From: Lachnospiraceae bacterium
GTDB taxonomy: Bacteria > Bacillota > Clostridia > Lachnospirales > Lachnospiraceae
NCBI GenBank assembly: GCA_910575555.1
Contig: CAJTFX010000009.1
Location: 1 to 64,000 of the forward strand
DNA: 64,000 nt
Reading direction: 5' to 3'
The notes below the pieces were generated by a model, which worked only from the letters and a program-made list of their open reading frames with translations, was not told the DNA's origin and did no database searches. Positions within the stretch are counted from its first letter, which is position 1; the number at the start of each line of letters is the position of its first letter. Positions 42,315 to 50,880 of this stretch are shown here, in pieces. The translations under genes were made by a program, and so were the position numbers.

Positions 42315-43261
42315 TTTTGACCTCCTGTCTGGATAGTTGGCGCCTTTTTATTTCGTTTGGTTCGCCGTGACAGATCTATTTCCCCGCACTGGTAAGAAAT
42401 TGGGCCAAAACTTTTGTGAAACTGCTCTTTTCGATTATCTACAAATCCCGGCCTGACTATAAGGTTTGAAGTATTCTGATAATATACATCCAAAATCTTT
42501 TGTATCATCAGTTGAAATCCAAATGAACGTTTCTCCGCATCATATTCAAAAAACAAATATTTGGCTTCTTTCTTTCCCCCAAAGTAATCCTTATATAACC
42601 CCCATTCTGTAAGAGAACCCACAAAATCCAGCATTTCATCATAACAGAGTTTTTCTCTTTTTTGGTAGACCATGGACAGCTTCTCGTACGTTTTTTTTCC
42701 TTTTTCCTCTTTTGTCAAAGGTATCTGATTCTGTTCTCCATATTTATCTTTTATGGAAATTAAAGCGGTAAAAGGACTTTTTGCCATTTTGCCATTTCCT
42801 AACTTGTGAGGACACAGCCTCGCTGCATGCAGAATACTTTCGGCCTCCGGTTCTATATATTCCGGACGCAGGTATTTTTTCACGGAAAAAATCGCCGCAA
42901 CCCCTTCCGGCAGTGCAATGATACTTTCTCCAAAACGCTGATACACAGGATAATGAGCAGTATCATATACAATAATGTCCAACTGCCCGGATATTTGATG
43001 TTCATCCTTTTTTCTGGATCTATTATTTTTCCCGCATAAAACTGCGGGCCGCAGGATAAAACCTGTCAACACTTCCAAATCTTTCGGCAGATAACGTCTC
43101 AGATATTCCCGAACCAAATGTTCCACATACCTGCCGTCCTCTCCCCTGTGGGCCGCCCCACAGTCTTTCTCAGATGGAAGCAGCGTTTGAAATTGCTCGT
43201 AAGTTTCCAATAAAGCATCCATTTCCCTGGACCAGTATTTTTTGATTCTTTCATCCGCCAT
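42311..43261 (-). CDS. DUF6602 family protein linked to the retron
   Basis: 316 residues. The central part (about 90-130: SGQLDIIVYDTAHYPV ... LPEGVAAIFSVKKYL) has the shape of a PD-(D/E)XK core: Asp in QLDIIVYD and x-x-K in FSVKK. However the usual glutamate is Ser in SVK, so nuclease activity may be lost or use another residue. The call to DUF6602 is by this motif order. It starts two bases after the reverse-transcriptase stop with GGAAGGAA as ribosome site, so it is made with the RT. No published function known to me. A retron accessory, toxin or regulator role is inferred from position. Confidence 0.65.
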   Translation of the reverse strand: MADERIKKYWSREMDALLETYEQFQTLLPSEKDCGAAHRGEDGRYVEHLVREYLRRYLPKDLEVLTGFILRPAVLCGKNNRSRKKDEHQISGQLDIIVYDTAHYPVYQRFGESIIALPEGVAAIFSVKKYLRPEYIEPEAESILHAARLCPHKLGNGKMAKSPFTALISIKDKYGEQNQIPLTKEEKGKKTYEKLSMVYQKREKLCYDEMLDFVGSLTEWGLYKDYFGGKKEAKYLFFEYDAEKRSFGFQLMIQKILDVYYQNTSNLIVRPGFVDNRKEQFHKSFGPISYQCGEIDLSRRTKRNKKAPTIQTGGQK

Positions 43262-43263
43262 CT

Positions 43264-44379
43264 TTACATTCCTTCCATCACTTTAGAAAGATTTTCTAAT
43301 ATTATTTCCAACTTATGTATTTTTCTTTGCATCCGTTTATCATACCCTGTATTTCCATGCTCTGTCCTTGCAATCTGAATAAAAAAAGAACGGTAACCAG
43401 CCACATAATGTATGAGTCTGTTCCCATCCGCAAAATATATCGGATCTCCATTTGATTTCTTCATTTTCTTTTGATTCAGGTTCTGAAGAATCATCTGCAA
43501 ATTTGCTTTTATTTTCTCACTTCTGACTCTTTCATCGCATTCAATGATTTCACGGAACTGATAAAGCACCTCATTGATATTCCGGAGCTTTTTTCTGGAT
43601 AAATGCACATCTTTTCGTATCACATAGCCTGTCAATGAAATCTGCCCGTTCTGATAGATTGTTTTATTCTCATTACAGGAAAATCCGTAATCTTCCAGAA
43701 TATGGCGAATCATCCGTTTAAAATTTTTATTTCTTTTAAAGTCAAAACCCTGAGAAGAAAACAGCAGATCATCCGCATATCTGGTATAAAATATTTCCCG
43801 TTTCTGTTCCTTTTGGTAAGCCCTGCAATATTTACGGATGCGCTGATCCAATCTCCGAAAAACTAAATTCGATATGGAAGGAGACGTTAAAAAACCCTGC
43901 GGCACTCTTCCCTGCCAGGTGCAGAGCTCTATTATATCCTCCCGAATTCGGGAACCTTTCGCACCGGATTCAAGTTCTTCCAAATCCGGACTCATCTCTT
44001 CCTCATCCCGTACAAAATTTTTCAGGTTTTCATCCAACAATCCCTCCGCAATGGAATCAAAAAAATTATGAATGTCCATTCGCAAAAAATATTCGTGCCC
44101 TATATGTTCTTCCAAAAAATCCATATAGGAATTACCTTTTACAAATCCTTTTGCACTGGGACATACCGGCAGTTTGTCCAAAAAATTCTTCTGAAGGTTC
44201 TTTTGTAATTTCTTCATTATACTGTCTTTCTCCACTGAAACAATGTTTCGAAACCCAGACTGTTTCGGCAATTTCATTTCTGAGCAGACAAATATTTTTT
44301 CTCTCTTCGCCTTCTCCACTTCTTCCTGGGTGGATTCCAGTATTTTATCCAAAAAATATTCATAAGAATATAGTACCAT
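43264..44379 (-). CDS. Retron-type reverse transcriptase
   Basis: 371 residues. Fingers and palm motifs are in order: CPSAKGFVKGNSY (retron motif around 74-85), LRMDIHNFFDSI (catalytic Asp102), VPQGFLTSPSISNLVF (159-174), YTRYADDLLFSS with YADD at 201-204, and LTGYVIRKD at 249-257 (the VTG-like region). A C-terminal helical domain that binds the msr stem follows. It copies part of the upstream ncRNA into branched msDNA. GGGGAG precedes the start. The ncRNA lies 52 bases upstream; effector, ncRNA and RT are all on the minus strand. Confidence 0.92.
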   Translation of the reverse strand: MVLYSYEYFLDKILESTQEEVEKAKREKIFVCSEMKLPKQSGFRNIVSVEKDSIMKKLQKNLQKNFLDKLPVCPSAKGFVKGNSYMDFLEEHIGHEYFLRMDIHNFFDSIAEGLLDENLKNFVRDEEEMSPDLEELESGAKGSRIREDIIELCTWQGRVPQGFLTSPSISNLVFRRLDQRIRKYCRAYQKEQKREIFYTRYADDLLFSSQGFDFKRNKNFKRMIRHILEDYGFSCNENKTIYQNGQISLTGYVIRKDVHLSRKKLRNINEVLYQFREIIECDERVRSEKIKANLQMILQNLNQKKMKKSNGDPIYFADGNRLIHYVAGYRSFFIQIARTEHGNTGYDKRMQRKIHKLEIILENLSKVMEGM

Positions 44380-44430
44380 AATCTCCCCTTATTTCAACAT
44401 TTACATCCTTTGTTTTTCCAAAATCTATAA

Positions 44431-44620
44431 TAAAAACAGGCAGGCACTCTCTCCAAAATTCGTTAGAAGTAATGCGCGTTCGGCTCTGCCGAATCCGAAT
44501 ACGATGAACCATATATGCTCTCATCAAACACTTTCAAAACACCCTGGCTCTCTGGTATGTAACTCCCTCAGGGCTCTGCCTTTTACCGGGAAAGGTCAGA
44601 TTGCTGCCTGCCTGTTTTTA
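44431..44620 (-). ncRNA. Retron msr-msd RNA
   Basis: A 190-base gene-free segment between effector and RT is bounded by a 16-base perfect inverted repeat: TAAAAACAGGCAGGCA at 44431-44446 and its complement at 44605-44620. These are the expected a2 and a1 arms. The base after a1 on the minus strand is G in a CAGCAATC context, fitting the branching guanosine. Internal stems include CCCTG/CAGGG in the msr half and TTCGGC-AGA-GCCGAA in the msd half. The exact msr/msd boundary was not determined. Confidence 0.85.
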
Positions 44621-44726
44621 TACGTTTTAATATTTTTACACCCGTAAACCAAATGATTTGTCAACAATATTTTATTATTTCAAAAACAGATCCATTGAGA
44701 AATATGTTCTTGGCATCGCCAAAAGC

Positions 44727-46706
44727 TCAATACGCCTGTAATTTTAAAACCATATTCAAAAATTGCGACAGTTCTTCAAAATCAAAACTGAACCGTATCC
44801 GCAACTCTTTCCAATGTTTTGTATCGCTGCACCATTTTTCAAAACTTCTTCTATTCAGTTCTGACAAAGGGATTCCTGTCCTTCCGGAAAAATAATAATT
44901 CAGCCATTCACTCACCCAATTTGTCTTGCGGATTCCATTATTTTCTAAAGCAGCCTTCAATTCCGGATAAATATCCGTATTTTTCTTCATGATCTGTTTT
45001 GTTTTTAAGAGAAAGTCGCTTTTTCCGTGAAACAGAAGCCGCAAAAAATTCACCTTGTCATTAACATTATACAACAACTGAAATGCATTTTCCACAGATT
45101 TCCACTTACCTGTCTGCTCTAAATACTGAATAATCTGCTGATAATTGTTCACATTGATTAGCACACCCTCAATCGTAGTCTCTACCGGAAAAATACTATA
45201 ATTTGCATAATATTCTTTAATCTCTTTCAGCAGTTCCTGATAATTCCTGTCATTCGAAGCGTAAAAAGGCCGGCGGCTGGCAAAACAGCATTTTTTGCAC
45301 ATAGCATCGATCCGTTTCCTTCTTTTCACTGTTTCGATTCTTTTTTCACCATAATAGTAACTCTCTTTGTCTGCAAATTGATAATCCTTTTTCCAGTCCA
45401 TCCTTTTTCGCGTCGCATCCCATTCCAATATCTTGTCCATATCAAGCAACGATGCCATAGGAACATTATAATGCCTGGTTGTTGTATCCACAATTCGGTA
45501 TATCACTTTATCGCTCATGCCTTTAATAATTTCCGCCTGTTTCAATACCGGAAATAATTGTCTCAAATAAGGGTTCTGCAGCAATTCCAGTTCTGTTTCC
45601 CCTTCCACTAAAATCAGAATCCTGGCAAAAAATGCATTGGCATGATGCTCTGTGAGAAAATATCTTTCTCTTTTTTCCTCTTTTGCAAACATGCTGAGCA
45701 GACACAGCCTGGAATAATCCCCCCGCTTATACACCTGATAAATGGAAGAGTTATCTTGTTCTTTTACCAAAACATTTTTTACAAGTCTTGGAGAATGGGT
45801 TGCAGCCAAAACTACAATATCGTCTGCACACTCAAACAGCACGTCTGCCAATTCGTCTATCATATGAAAATGCAGGGAAATCTCCGGTTCATCCATCAAT
45901 AGCACCGGCTCTTTCATTTTGGCTCTTCTCATAGCGCTCAGTACATACAGTAACAGGCTGATATAATTAAAACTATTGGTTCCATTGGAAAAACCGTCCA
46001 ATTTATGGCCTGTATAAGAAAACTCGGCGCCATTATAATACATTTTCGCAAGATTTTCAGAAAATTCACCCAACGAATATTTGACAGGTTCTATCTGCAG
46101 CTTTTCAAAAATGCCTTCTAATTGCTGCAGCCTTCTGCCAAGCCTTTCATTTTTCTCTATTTCTTCAGCAACATGTATTTGCAGTTCTTTTCCCACCTGC
46201 GCCTGCGGTTTCAGCAAGTCTCCAATATAGCCCCAAAGCTCTTCCCAGTCCACCAAATTAATTTCTCTTGCATCCAGCCGGTACAACGGATATAAATGAT
46301 AAAGTGCTTTCCTCTTGTCACTTGCCAGATTCCAGGTAATTCTTCCGCCTTTTATCTGCTTCATCGTTAAAACTGCTTCTCCATTCTGCTGAATGCTTTC
46401 TATCATTTTGTAATAAGATAGATATGCATCCTTCCCCTCTTTCCGGTTTTTCCTGCTTCGGATCAATATCTCTCTCATGTCATAAACCATCGTAATTTCT
46501 ACCTGATCATTTAACGGATTATTCTCGTCAAAAACCCGGTAAGAGGGCCGTTGGGTAATCATATTTTCATAAAAATATATAATCGCAGATAAAATATTAG
46601 TTTTACCGCTTCCATTTTCACCCAGTAATAAATTCATCTGTTTTAATATGAGTCTATAATCACGGATGGATTTATAATTTTTAATACGAACTTCTTTTAA
46701 CCCCAT
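44727..46706 (-). CDS. OLD-like ATPase-TOPRIM retron effector (Eco8-like)
   Basis: 659 residues. The N-terminal ABC-type ATPase has GLKEVRIKNYKSIRDYRLIL, Walker A GENGSGKT (29-36), and Walker B LLMDEPEISLHF with a following AATHSPRL. The C-terminal TOPRIM-like part has ARILILVEGETELELLQ and Asp residues in SLLDMDKI. This fused layout is that of OLD family nucleases used as effector in Eco8-type retrons. Here it lies upstream of the ncRNA, not after the RT. It is expected to be held inactive by the RT-msDNA complex and to degrade DNA when a phage disturbs the complex. The ribosome site is weak (AGGAT). Confidence 0.85.
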   Translation of the reverse strand: MGLKEVRIKNYKSIRDYRLILKQMNLLLGENGSGKTNILSAIIYFYENMITQRPSYRVFDENNPLNDQVEITMVYDMREILIRSRKNRKEGKDAYLSYYKMIESIQQNGEAVLTMKQIKGGRITWNLASDKRKALYHLYPLYRLDAREINLVDWEELWGYIGDLLKPQAQVGKELQIHVAEEIEKNERLGRRLQQLEGIFEKLQIEPVKYSLGEFSENLAKMYYNGAEFSYTGHKLDGFSNGTNSFNYISLLLYVLSAMRRAKMKEPVLLMDEPEISLHFHMIDELADVLFECADDIVVLAATHSPRLVKNVLVKEQDNSSIYQVYKRGDYSRLCLLSMFAKEEKRERYFLTEHHANAFFARILILVEGETELELLQNPYLRQLFPVLKQAEIIKGMSDKVIYRIVDTTTRHYNVPMASLLDMDKILEWDATRKRMDWKKDYQFADKESYYYGEKRIETVKRRKRIDAMCKKCCFASRRPFYASNDRNYQELLKEIKEYYANYSIFPVETTIEGVLINVNNYQQIIQYLEQTGKWKSVENAFQLLYNVNDKVNFLRLLFHGKSDFLLKTKQIMKKNTDIYPELKAALENNGIRKTNWVSEWLNYYFSGRTGIPLSELNRRSFEKWCSDTKHWKELRIRFSFDFEELSQFLNMVLKLQAY

Positions 46707-46730
46707 ATCCTGTTCTGCCTTTCCCGATCT

Positions 46731-46832
46731 TTACAGTCTCAAAACGGCAATCAATTCCCCGCCGTCCATATCTCCCGTTTCGACAAATCCAAAGGAACGG
46801 TACAGACGGCCGGCAGTTTCAAGTGTAAGCAT
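46731..46832 (-). pseudogene. GNAT acetyltransferase C-terminal fragment
   Basis: A 33-residue frame reading LETAGRLYRSFGFVETGDMD and ending ELIAVLRL. ..A..LY.S.GF is the acetyl-CoA-binding end of GNAT enzymes. Only the last part remains, so it is a relic. It lies directly upstream of the retron effector and may mark an insertion boundary of that module. Confidence 0.6.
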
Positions 46833-46944
46833 TACTTTGTCCTCACAAATACTTTTTCGTCTATTTTACCACAAATTAACTGCTTCTGGAAAGATTTCAT
46901 CATAAAGTATTTATTTTCAGAAATTTTTTCTTTGGGCAGGCAGA

Positions 46945-47328
46945 CAGCCTCAGGACTATACCGCAAAAAACGAAAATAAATTTCTGTTGATTTTGGAAAG
47001 AACCGGCGAAGTGCTGACGACAACCTGCGCGCTGATTTTTCAGGATTTTAATTTCCATGAATGGTCAGACTGGTGCTGGTGGCTGATTGCGGCCTTTGCA
47101 TTTATGGGAATGTATGAATTGTGGTGGATACGCTATTTTCGGAGTGAACGGAAGCTGTCTGATTTTTACAGCAGTTTTGCGGGGATTCCTCTTGCTGGGG
47201 CATCATTGCCTGTGATCGCTTTCTTTCTGCTCAGCATATACGGCAAAGTGGTATGGCTGACCATTGTCGTGATTTTTCTGGGTATCGGCCATATCGGCAT
47301 ACATATACAGCACCGCAGGGAACTGTAA
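46945..47328 (+). pseudogene. Membrane protein fragment, N-terminus lost
   Basis: The frame reads QPQDYTAKNENKFLLILERTGEVL, then four hydrophobic segments (CALIFQDFNF..., CWWLIAAFAFMGMYELWWI, IPLAGASLPVIAFFLLSIY, VVWLTIVVIFLGIGHIGIHI) and ends HRREL. The opening is typical of the middle of a larger clostridial membrane protein of unknown function; there is no ATG and only a TTG at 46987. A translated short form from the TTG is possible, but no good ribosome site is visible. It abuts the GNAT relic, so this spot has suffered rearrangement. Confidence 0.55.
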
Positions 47329-47341
47329 GGCGCTGCTGCAA

Positions 47342-47385
47342 AACGGGGCTTTCGCAAAACAGCCCCGTTCAGCTGCTTTTATTTT
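47342..47385 (+). terminator. Terminator between the membrane fragment and metY
   Basis: AACGGGGCT at 47342-47350 pairs with AGCCCCGTT at 47361-47369, flanked by GCTGC/GCAGC-type pairing, with TTTTATTTT following on the plus strand. The stem can also stop the convergent metY transcript. Confidence 0.65.
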
Positions 47386-47396
47386 CCATCCATCAG

Positions 47397-48704
47397 CTAC
47401 CGCACCGCCCGGAAGGCTTCTTCCAAATCCTCAATAATATCGTCAATATGCTCTGTCCCGATGGACAGCCGAATGGTATTTTTCAAAATCCCCTGTTCTT
47501 TCGCTTCCTGCTCATTCAGCTGGGAATGGGTAGTGGAAGCCGGATGAATGGCAAGGGATTTCACATCCGCCACATTGGCCAACAGGGAGAAAATTTCCAG
47601 ATGATCAATAAAATCTTTGGCCGTCCGGTCATCTCCCTTGATTTCAAAGGTAAAAATAGAACCGCCGCCTTTTGGAAAATATTTCCGGTATAACTCCTGC
47701 TGTTTCGGATCTTCAGCAACGGAAGGGTGATGCACTTTTTCCACCTGAGGATGGCTGTTGAGGTATTCCACTGTTTTCAGGGCGTTTGCCACATGACGCT
47801 CTACCCGCAGGGACAATGTTTCCAAACCCTGAAGAAACAGAAATGCATGGAATGGGGAAAGGGCTGCGCCGGTATCCCGCAGAAGGACGGCCCGGATTTT
47901 GGTGACAAATGCCGCCGGCCCTGCCGCTTTGGTAAAGCTTACCCCATGGTAGCTTGCATTAGGCTCTGTCAGGGAAGGAAATTTGCCGGACGCCTCCCAA
48001 TCGAATCTGCCGCTGTCTATAATGACTCCGCCAAGGGCAGTTCCGTGGCCTCCGATAAATTTCGTGGCGGAATGCACCACAATATCTGCGCCGTATTCTA
48101 TGGGGCGTACCAGATATGGTGTTGCAAAGGTGCTGTCTACCACCAACGGAATCTTATGGTCATGGGCAACTCTGGCAATCGCTTCAATATCGCTCACATC
48201 GGAATGAGGATTTCCAAGAGTTTCTATGTAAATGGCCCGGGTGTTTTCCTGAATTGCCTGCGCAAAGCTGTTCACATCCGACGGATCTGCGAAAGTCGCA
48301 GTAATTCCATACTCCGGCAACGTGTGCTGCAGCAAATTGTAGGAACCGCCGTAAATATTATTTGCGGCCACAATATGCTCTCCGCTTCTGGCAAGATTCT
48401 GAATGGTATAAGTAACCGCCGCTGCCCCGGAGGCCACTGCCAGCGCCGCTGCCCCGCCCTCTAATGCCGCAATCCTCTGTTCAAAAATTTCCTGAGTGGG
48501 ATTGGTAAGCCTGCCGTAAATATTCCCTGCATCCTGCAGGCTGAACCGCGCCGCCGCATGGTCAGAATTGTGAAACACATAAGAAGAAGTGGCATAAATG
48601 GGCACTGCCCTTGCGTCTGTGGCCGGGTCCGGCTGCTCCTGGCCAACGTGCAGCTGCAGCGTTTCGAATTTTAAATTTCTGTCTCTGAATGTTTTTTTAC
48701 TCAT
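47397..48704 (-). CDS. metY: O-acetylhomoserine sulfhydrylase
   Basis: 435 residues of the Cys/Met metabolism PLP-enzyme family. LKFETLQLHVGQEQPDPATDARAVPIYATSSYVF opens the protein; the PLP lysine lies in VVHSATKFIGGHG, and Asp in LVVDSTFATP contacts the cofactor. The length and the extended C-terminal part (GGGSIFTFEIKG...) fit MetY rather than cystathionine synthases. It makes homocysteine from O-acetylhomoserine and sulfide. AGGAGA precedes the start and a sigma-A promoter lies 45-75 bases upstream. Confidence 0.9.
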   Translation of the reverse strand: MSKKTFRDRNLKFETLQLHVGQEQPDPATDARAVPIYATSSYVFHNSDHAAARFSLQDAGNIYGRLTNPTQEIFEQRIAALEGGAAALAVASGAAAVTYTIQNLARSGEHIVAANNIYGGSYNLLQHTLPEYGITATFADPSDVNSFAQAIQENTRAIYIETLGNPHSDVSDIEAIARVAHDHKIPLVVDSTFATPYLVRPIEYGADIVVHSATKFIGGHGTALGGVIIDSGRFDWEASGKFPSLTEPNASYHGVSFTKAAGPAAFVTKIRAVLLRDTGAALSPFHAFLFLQGLETLSLRVERHVANALKTVEYLNSHPQVEKVHHPSVAEDPKQQELYRKYFPKGGGSIFTFEIKGDDRTAKDFIDHLEIFSLLANVADVKSLAIHPASTTHSQLNEQEAKEQGILKNTIRLSIGTEHIDDIIEDLEEAFRAVR

Positions 48705-48749
48705 AGTTCTCTCCTTTTCCTACGTGTTTACTAGGTTATTATGGCATAT

Positions 48750-48778
48750 ACTATATCTCACTTTTCCTGGTAAGTCAA
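48750..48778 (-). promoter_or_regulatory. Promoter of metY
   Basis: On the minus strand TTGACT (48773-48778), a 17-base spacer and TATAGT (48750-48755). Confidence 0.6.
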
Positions 48779-48830
48779 TAGGCTGTCGGCGCATACCGGC
48801 TGCGGCTGCTCTGATCATTGTATAAAATTG

Positions 48831-49694
48831 TCAGCATCCCTCCGGCTCATTGTCATAGCTTTCCAGAAAATGATGTTTGATCCCTTCTTTTTTATAGGCT
48901 ATTACCGTGCTCAGATTTACATTTTCCACACTTTTAAAAATATTTCCTTCCACAAAAGGATTGGTTTTTTTCATCTCTGCAATCATATTTTTTATTTCCA
49001 GCCGTTTGGATTCACTTCTGCCCTCCGGGTCTGCCATGGCGCAGTGTTCTGTAAACCGGCAGGCGCATTGGAGAAACTGCAGGCCGTTGTAATCCCGCCA
49101 GCGTTTGATATCCGCTTCTCTGATATAGTACATCGGCCGAATCAGCTCCATTCCAGGAAAATTCGTACTGTGAAGCTTCGGCATCATGGTCTGGATCTGT
49201 CCGCCGTAAAGCATTCCCATCAGAATTGTTTCTATCACATCATCGTAATGGTGCCCCAGAGCAATTTTATTGCATCCAAGCTCCTTTGCCTGATGGTAGA
49301 GATGCCCCCGCCGCATCCGGGCGCAAAGGTAACAGGGAGATTTTTCTATTTCATACACTGCATCAAAAATATCCGTTTCAAACACGGTGACGGACAGATT
49401 CATCCTGGCCGCATTGTTTTCTATCATAGTTCGGTTTGCCAAAAGATACCCCGGGTCCATCACCAGAAATTCCACTTCAAAGGATACTTTTCTGTGCTTT
49501 TGCAATTCCTGAAATAGCTTTGCCATCAGCATGGAGTCTTTTCCGCCGGAAATGCAGACTGCAATGCGATCCCCCTCCCGAATCAATTCATAATCCCGCA
49601 CTGCCTTTGCAAAGGGGGAAAACAATTCTTTGTGAAACTTTTTGCGGATGCTTTTTTCGATTTCCGCCGCCTGATTTATTTCTGTTTTTTCCAT
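48831..49694 (-). CDS. TtcA-like tRNA 2-thiolation enzyme
   Basis: 287 residues with the PP-loop ATP pyrophosphatase motif ISGGKDSMLMAKLF (about 49-62). Cysteines of the TtcA subgroup are at CYLCARMRRGHLY and QCACRFTEHC; they bind a [4Fe-4S] cluster used to thiolate cytidine 32 of tRNA. LGHHYDDVIETILMGMLYGGQ is the second conserved block. The C-terminus ends in a helical segment about as long as in other clostridial members. It is monocistronic; AGGT precedes the start. Confidence 0.8.
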   Translation of the reverse strand: MEKTEINQAAEIEKSIRKKFHKELFSPFAKAVRDYELIREGDRIAVCISGGKDSMLMAKLFQELQKHRKVSFEVEFLVMDPGYLLANRTMIENNAARMNLSVTVFETDIFDAVYEIEKSPCYLCARMRRGHLYHQAKELGCNKIALGHHYDDVIETILMGMLYGGQIQTMMPKLHSTNFPGMELIRPMYYIREADIKRWRDYNGLQFLQCACRFTEHCAMADPEGRSESKRLEIKNMIAEMKKTNPFVEGNIFKSVENVNLSTVIAYKKEGIKHHFLESYDNEPEGC

Positions 49695-49792
49695 ATATTT
49701 GTTACCTCTTAAAGACTGTTTTGCGCTCCTGTATATTGGTCCGTATCCAAAAAGTTTGCTTTCCCATTATATTCTTTTCCCGGAAGAATGGC

Positions 49793-49822
49793 AAGAAGGA
49801 ATCCCGCCATGAGATTCCTTCT
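49793..49822. terminator. Hairpin between the anti-sigma and ttcA-like genes
   Basis: AAGAAGGAATC at 49793-49803 pairs perfectly with GATTCCTTCTT at 49812-49822 across an eight-base loop. No clear T run follows on the minus strand. It is a probable end of the sigma/anti-sigma transcript. Confidence 0.45.
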
Positions 49823-49899
49823 TTAAAAACGCCTGTGATTTGCCAGTATATGATGTCAGGAGTCCGATCCGTTCTTTTGCAGATCTGCTTTCAGGCCTT

Positions 49900-50880
49900 T
49901 TACTCCCATTTCACCTCATATTCCTCCAGCCTGTTCGTCTCTTCTGTATTATCTTCTGATCCGTCCCCTGACCTGTCCCCCGATTCATTTTCTGTCTGAT
50001 CCTCTGATTCATTCTCTGCCTGATCCTCTGATTCATCCTCTGCCGGGCCGTGCAGCTCTTCTTCCAACTGTTTCAGATATGCTTCTGCTTTTTCCTTATC
50101 TGCTTTTCCCTTATCCAAAGGCAGTAAAAACAGGGCGTTTACCCCTTCGTACCCTTCGTTTCTTGTGATTTCGCCTGTAGCTTCATCAAAACAATAGGCA
50201 TCCGGCGCAAAAAATGTTCCGTCATTCACTGCCAGATACAAGGTGCGGTCTGCAAACATTTCCACATTATCTGTCTCTGCAATCCGATACTGAATGCCAT
50301 CCTGGACAAATTCAGAATAGCCGCCGCTCATTGTGACGCTGTTAAACCAAACCGGATTCTGGCCTTTGATCAAGGGCGACACAAAAAACGGATCATTCCC
50401 ATAGGATTCTTCACTGACCTGGGGCCGGGGAGAGCCGTCGGCATTTTCGATTGCTGTCACCACATAAGTGCGGTCGTTTCGGATTGTTTCTGCCTGATCG
50501 GAGGCCACATACTGGCTCAGGTTTTCCCCTGACACCACTCCCAGCAATGTGATTTTGTAATCTCCGTATTCCTGGGTTTCGTTGATGGAAACGGCGTCTT
50601 TACTTTGAAATGCTGCGGCAAGTCCCTGATCCCTTGCTTCTTCTGCCACCTGATCCAGTGTGAGATATTTCCAGGCCGCCACTGCAGTGATGGAGCCTGC
50701 TGCGAGAACGGCTGCGATGGTTAATACGGCTGCCGGTATATTTTTTCGAAATGTTCTATGATTCATTGTCTCTGTCTCCTTTGCTTTTCTTAAAATTTTC
50801 TGGTTCAACCAAGCATCCGGTTCTTGTTCCGGGGAAAGGGCTTGTTGCAACAATTGTTCCAGCTTTGCATCATGCTTCAT
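49900..50880 (-). CDS. Membrane-bound anti-sigma factor (DUF4179-like)
   Basis: 326 residues. The cytoplasmic N-terminus (1-45, LEQLLQQALSPEQEPDAWLNQKILRKAKE) is followed by one membrane helix (about 47-69, IPAAVLTIAAVLAAGSITAVAAW) and an extracytoplasmic sensor domain. The C-terminal 40 residues are an acidic repeat (ESEDQAENESEDQTENESGD). It overlaps the ECF sigma gene by 11 bases and should hold that sigma factor at the membrane until an envelope signal arrives. The family name is tentative. Confidence 0.75.
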   Translation of the reverse strand: MKHDAKLEQLLQQALSPEQEPDAWLNQKILRKAKETETMNHRTFRKNIPAAVLTIAAVLAAGSITAVAAWKYLTLDQVAEEARDQGLAAAFQSKDAVSINETQEYGDYKITLLGVVSGENLSQYVASDQAETIRNDRTYVVTAIENADGSPRPQVSEESYGNDPFFVSPLIKGQNPVWFNSVTMSGGYSEFVQDGIQYRIAETDNVEMFADRTLYLAVNDGTFFAPDAYCFDEATGEITRNEGYEGVNALFLLPLDKGKADKEKAEAYLKQLEEELHGPAEDESEDQAENESEDQTENESGDRSGDGSEDNTEETNRLEEYEVKWE

